A DNA stretch of 15,877 bases from JABWCE01 sp964355045. GTDB taxonomy: Bacteria; Bacteroidota; Bacteroidia; NS11-12g; UBA9320. How positions within the stretch are numbered: position 1 is the stretch's first letter; every line of letters begins with the position of its first letter. Shown piece after piece: positions 13,057 to 15,877 of the stretch. The notes under the pieces are model-generated. The model was not told the DNA's origin. It worked only from the letters and a program-made list of their open reading frames with translations, and searched no databases. The stretch lies in contig CAYHCM010000090.1 in assembly GCA_964355045.1 (NCBI GenBank), forward strand, positions 1 through 15,877, given 5' to 3'. A program made the position numbers and the translations under genes.

Positions 13057-13549
13057 ATGCTTGTTTCAAAAGTTTCAAAAAATTTATTAGAAGAATTAAA
13101 ATATGTGATAAACCAATTGGATAATACCGATTATTCAAAACCGCTCGATTTGTTATCGGGCAGTACCATTGGCCAACATACGCGTCATATTCTTGAATTT
13201 TACCAATGCTTTATTGAAGGAAATACCTCCAAAGAAATAGATTATGACTTGAGAAAACGAAATGTGATTATTGAAACGAATACCGATTTTGCTTGTAAAT
13301 TTATTGACCATATTAATTATAATATTGATAAAACCGCGGATAGTACTATCATTTTAAAGTTTAATAATGGTGAAGATAGTCAGTTTATTTCGTCAAGTAT
13401 TGAGCGTGAATTGGTTTATAATATTGAACATGCCATTCATCATATGGCTATAATAAAAATTGCCATTCTCAATGATTTTTCTACTATAGTTCTTCCTCCA
13501 CATTTTGGGGTAGCTCCATCTACCGTTCAATATCATAGCCGGGCCAATG
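13057..13549 (+). CDS. DinB-like metal-binding protein (interrupted by assembly gap)
   Basis: A four-helix-bundle protein of the DinB/YfiT-like superfamily. GQHTRHILEFYQCF (His41 or His44) and the later IEHAIHHMAIIKI (His125, His128/129) supply the usual His triad for a divalent metal. Relatives are often thiol-dependent transferases or hydrolases; the actual reaction is unknown. The frame runs into 100 N after residue 164. If the identical 55-bp sequences on both sides of the gap are merged, the protein continues with Val-His-Ser and stops at TAG (13713-13715), a complete 167 residues. The stop then overlaps the next ATG by 14 bases. A promoter with both boxes lies directly upstream. The call rests on the spaced histidines and the HFGVAPSTVQYHSR end. 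Confidence 0.8.
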
Positions 13550-13704
13550 NNNNNNNNNNNNNNNNNNNNNNNNNNNNNNNNNNNNNNNNNNNNNNNNNNN
13601 NNNNNNNNNNNNNNNNNNNNNNNNNNNNNNNNNNNNNNNNNNNNNNNNNCCTCCACATTTTGGGGTAGCTCCATCTACCGTTCAATATCATAGCCGGGCC
13701 AATG
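13495..13704. repeat. 55-bp direct repeat flanking the gap (assembly artefact)
   Basis: Bases 13495-13549 and 13650-13704 are identical and abut the run of N on each side. They encode the same C-terminus of the DinB-like protein. An overlap of 55 equals a common de Bruijn k-mer size, so two contigs sharing a terminal k-mer were probably scaffolded rather than merged. The biological sequence most likely contains it once. Confidence 0.9.
13550..13649. other. Assembly gap, exactly 100 N
   Basis: The run of N is exactly 100 long, a conventional placeholder and not a measured distance. Given the duplicated flanks, the true gap is probably absent. Confidence 0.97.
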
Positions 13705-14421
13705 TGCACAGTTAGTTTTCTGCCTATGGGTGGAAACAATTTTATTCTTACCAGCAATCGCGACGAAAAAGACAGCCGCGAAATTGCAAACCCACCTAAA
13801 AAATATTTACATTACCATTTAAATGTAATGTATCCTCAAGATCCACGGGCTAAAGGAACGTGGATAGCTGCTTCTGAAAATGGATTTACACTTTGTTTGT
13901 TGAACGGGGCATTTATGGCTCATAAAAGCAAACCGGCATACCGCAAAAGCCGGGGAGTAGTTTTACTGGATTTTTATAAATTTTGTAATGTGAACCAGTT
14001 TGTGGTAAACTATGATTTTAAAGGCATTGAACCTTTTACACTAATTATTGTAGAATTTAAATCGGCTATAAAACTCTATGAATTACGTTGGGATGGAAAA
14101 CAAATGCATTTATCTTTTAAAAATTCTAAAAAATCTCATATTTGGTCGTCGGTAACACTTTATGCCCCAGAGATAATAGCAGAACGGGAAAAGTGGTTCG
14201 ATAAATGGAAAAAAGAACAATCTGATTATACGGCCGATAGCATAAAAAACTTTCATCAAAATGGCGGAAAGGGAGATAAAGAAAGCGATATTCTGATGAA
14301 ACGTGAAGGAGCATTTACTGTAAGTTTAACACAGGTTGTTAAAAACGATACCGAAATTGTGATGAATTATACCGATTGTATAAATCAATTAAATACCACC
14401 CTTTCAATGGTATTGGCATGA
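13702..14421 (+). CDS. NRDE/TANGO2-family protein
   Basis: A 239-residue NRDE-domain protein, related to eukaryotic TANGO2 and with an Ntn-hydrolase-like fold. The start MCTVSFLP places Cys2 as the candidate N-terminal nucleophile after Met removal, and the name-giving motif is TSNRDE (Asn19-Arg20-Asp21-Glu22). Further family features are DPRAKGTWIAAS, GFTLCLLNG and S-R-G-V-V-L-L-D. The substrate is unknown; TANGO2 has been linked to lipid and haem handling, which cannot be transferred safely to this protein. The ATG lies inside the end of the DinB gene once the gap is collapsed, and the stop overlaps the next ATG (ATGA), so three genes appear translationally coupled. The length is normal for bacterial members. 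Confidence 0.88.
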   Translation: MCTVSFLPMGGNNFILTSNRDEKDSREIANPPKKYLHYHLNVMYPQDPRAKGTWIAASENGFTLCLLNGAFMAHKSKPAYRKSRGVVLLDFYKFCNVNQFVVNYDFKGIEPFTLIIVEFKSAIKLYELRWDGKQMHLSFKNSKKSHIWSSVTLYAPEIIAEREKWFDKWKKEQSDYTADSIKNFHQNGGKGDKESDILMKREGAFTVSLTQVVKNDTEIVMNYTDCINQLNTTLSMVLA

Positions 14422-15446
14422 AATTTTTTGGTTTAAAAAAGTTTATAACGAGATGGACTAATTATGAATATTGGCCATGGATTTTTTTTTATGCTCCCTT
14501 AATTCCGGTTTACCTATACTACGCTATACGTTCCGGTTATCTTTTTTTTAGTTCTGCTGTCAATCCGGGTATTGATAAAGGGGGTCTTTTTGGAGAAAGC
14601 AAAATTGATATTCTTGATAATTTTTCGGATGATCATAAACCAAAAACCTATATTCATAAAGCGATTGATGATATAAATGAAACATTAAATTTATTAAAAT
14701 CCAAACACTTTGAGCTGCCCTTAATATTAAAACCCAATATTGGCGAAAGAGGTACTTTAGTTTCAAAAGCCAATACTTTTAAAGAGGTTCTAACGATTCT
14801 GAAAATAAATAAAGTTGATTTTATTATTCAGGAATTTATTGATTATCCGTTTGAATTTGGTGTTCTGTATGCTCGAATTCCTGGCGAAGAAAAAGGACAA
14901 ATCAGATCAATTGTTACTAAAAAATTTCTCGAGGTTACTGGAGATGGTGTAAGTACAATCGGAAATTTATTATTAAAAAACAAAAGAGCTTGGTTTCAAA
15001 TAGAACGATTAGCCAAAGAAAATCCGGAACTTTTATCTTTAATTTTACCGTTAGGCGAAACCAGGGTTATTGAACATATCGGCAATCATTGCCGGGGAAC
15101 AGAATTTATTGATGCCAATTATCTTATCAACGACCAATTAAATGAAGTGTTTGATAAAATAGCAAGACAATTTGAAGGATTTTATTATGGCAGATTTGAT
15201 TTGAAAGTGCGTAGCATAGAAGAATTTAAAGAGGGTAAAACAATTAAAATTTTTGAACTGAACGGTGTAACAGCCGAAGCCGGTCATATTTATGATAAAA
15301 ATTATACTTTGTTTAAAGCCTATCGCGCAATTATAGCTGAACAAAATTTGGTTTATAAAATTAGCATGGCCAATATTAAAAAAGGTATAAAACCTTATAG
15401 CATCAAATTTATGCTTGGCATATTAAAAACTCATTTTAAAAAATAA
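14418..15446 (+). CDS. ATP-grasp ligase-like protein with a membrane segment
   Basis: A 342-residue ATP-grasp protein, related to D-alanine--D-alanine ligase and similar carboxylate-amine ligases. Residues 18-46 are strongly hydrophobic and aromatic (YWPWIFFYAPLIPVYLYYAI), a likely membrane anchor or hydrophobic N-terminal helix. ATP-grasp elements follow: LPLILKPNIGERG (100-112, nucleotide-binding Lys and loop), DFIIQEFIDYPFEFGVLY (134-151), FYYGRFDLKVRS (255-266) and KIFELNGVTAEAGH (277-290), with the Glu and Asn that bind Mg2+. The ATG at 14418 overlaps the NRDE stop as ATGA and is chosen over an in-frame start at 14376. The substrate is unknown. The membrane segment and lack of a cell-wall gene context argue against a housekeeping Ddl. 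Confidence 0.82.
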   Translation: MKFFGLKKFITRWTNYEYWPWIFFYAPLIPVYLYYAIRSGYLFFSSAVNPGIDKGGLFGESKIDILDNFSDDHKPKTYIHKAIDDINETLNLLKSKHFELPLILKPNIGERGTLVSKANTFKEVLTILKINKVDFIIQEFIDYPFEFGVLYARIPGEEKGQIRSIVTKKFLEVTGDGVSTIGNLLLKNKRAWFQIERLAKENPELLSLILPLGETRVIEHIGNHCRGTEFIDANYLINDQLNEVFDKIARQFEGFYYGRFDLKVRSIEEFKEGKTIKIFELNGVTAEAGHIYDKNYTLFKAYRAIIAEQNLVYKISMANIKKGIKPYSIKFMLGILKTHFKK

Positions 15447-15457
15447 AACCAACGGAA

Positions 15458-15473
15458 CACTTTTTGTAAAGTG
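15458..15473. promoter_or_regulatory. Perfect 6-bp hairpin in the intergenic gap
   Basis: CACTTT and AAAGTG flank TTGT. There is no T run after it, so it is not a standard terminator; it lies 30 bases upstream of the next ATG and could be a small operator or leader hairpin. Confidence 0.3.
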
Positions 15474-15503
15474 AAAATCGTTAATCAATAAACAATCTCA
15501 ATA

Positions 15504-15877
15504 ATGCAACGCGTTTTAATTTTAATATTAACTTTAGGATTTGCATTTAATTCTATTGCTCAATCAGGTGTAAGTGTTTCACCTTATGCCTTTGATTTTG
15601 GAACGGTAAAGCAATGGAAAAATGATACAGCAATTTTTATTATAGAAAATACAGGGTCATCCAAATTTATTTTTTTACCGATCGGGTATTCCGAAGACGT
15701 GTTGGTTTTACTGCCAAAAGGTTCAATAAATCCGGGTCAGTCAGCCACAGTAAAACTTATTTATTATACCCAAAGCAGGGGCAATTTTAAAAAAAATATA
15801 CCCATTTATATTAATATTTCAGGCGATCCTATTGAATTAACCATTAAAGGAAAAATTATAGATTTTCATCCTGATGC
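15504..15877 (+). CDS. Exported Hydin/ASPM-like (DUF1573-type) protein, 3' partial
   Basis: An ATG at 15504 opens a frame that is still open after 124 codons at the window edge. Residues 1-20 (MQRVLILILTLGFAFNSIAQ) form a signal peptide, with cleavage likely after Ala-Gln. The rest reads as an immunoglobulin-like beta-sandwich of the ASPM/SPD-2/Hydin or DUF1573 type: FDFGTV, then AIFIIENTGSSKFIF, INPGQSATVKLIYY and FKKNIPIYINISGDPIELTIKGKI, the repeating pattern of a term for a difference, N-T-G and a closing G-x-I strand. In Bacteroidota such domains often lead exported proteins, including OmpA-like or T9SS cargo; the C-terminus outside the window would decide. It starts 57 bases after the ATP-grasp stop and may be in the same transcription unit. 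Confidence 0.8.
   Translation, partial: MQRVLILILTLGFAFNSIAQSGVSVSPYAFDFGTVKQWKNDTAIFIIENTGSSKFIFLPIGYSEDVLVLLPKGSINPGQSATVKLIYYTQSRGNFKKNIPIYINISGDPIELTIKGKIIDFHPD

Noticed and set aside
13393..13757. Minus-strand frames reading through the N gap
   Set aside because: They exist only because N codons are treated as open and are antisense to the DinB and NRDE genes.

Overview
This window looks like a chromosomal segment of an AT-rich, uncultured-type Bacteroidota. The evidence is a type IX secretion sorting domain on a secreted FG-GAP protein, a lipoprotein with an acidic Bacteroidota-style export tail, several TAnnTTTG -7 promoter boxes (two with a TTG/TTTG -33 box 20 nt upstream), mostly weak Shine-Dalgarno sites, and dispersed inverted-repeat elements. 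No tRNA, rRNA, CRISPR array, phage gene or transposase gene was seen.

Layout. Bases 1-308 are non-coding, with a G/C-run palindrome and a terminator. A minus-strand lipoprotein (309-833) and uvrA (1149-4061) are separated by a MITE-like inverted repeat. Bases 4062-6570 form a degenerate accessory patch: an orphan antitoxin with a toxin stub, an intact VapBC module, and a second, paralogous VapBC module whose toxin is split by a ~136 bp element. That element belongs to a small repeat family with an interleaved (pseudoknot-like) stem order. Two copies, one inside vapC2 and one just after it, keep the same architecture while stem sequences change in a partly compensatory way. The 3' end of a third copy lies near 4293.

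Bases 6644-9658 are a two-gene operon with its own promoter. The first gene encodes a 129-residue protein whose ends read like a MoaD/ubiquitin-type beta-grasp protein finishing in Gly-Gly. The second, six bases later, encodes an 853-residue DUF4132 (MolR-like) protein. The di-glycine codons also form the GGAGG ribosome-binding site of the second gene. No E1, E2 or JAB gene lies nearby, so this pairing is the most interesting functional lead.

Next come a minus-strand saccharopine-dehydrogenase-like oxidoreductase with a perfect 17-bp palindrome at its promoter, another inverted-repeat element carrying a terminator, and the secreted FG-GAP/ASPIC/T9SS protein. Divergent from it is a plus-strand, translationally coupled run: DinB-like protein, NRDE/TANGO2-like protein, ATP-grasp ligase, then a 3'-truncated exported Hydin/ASPM-like protein. 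This run is interrupted by exactly 100 N flanked by an identical 55-bp sequence on both sides. That is almost certainly a scaffolding artefact: collapsing the repeat restores a complete DinB gene overlapping the NRDE start by 14 nt.
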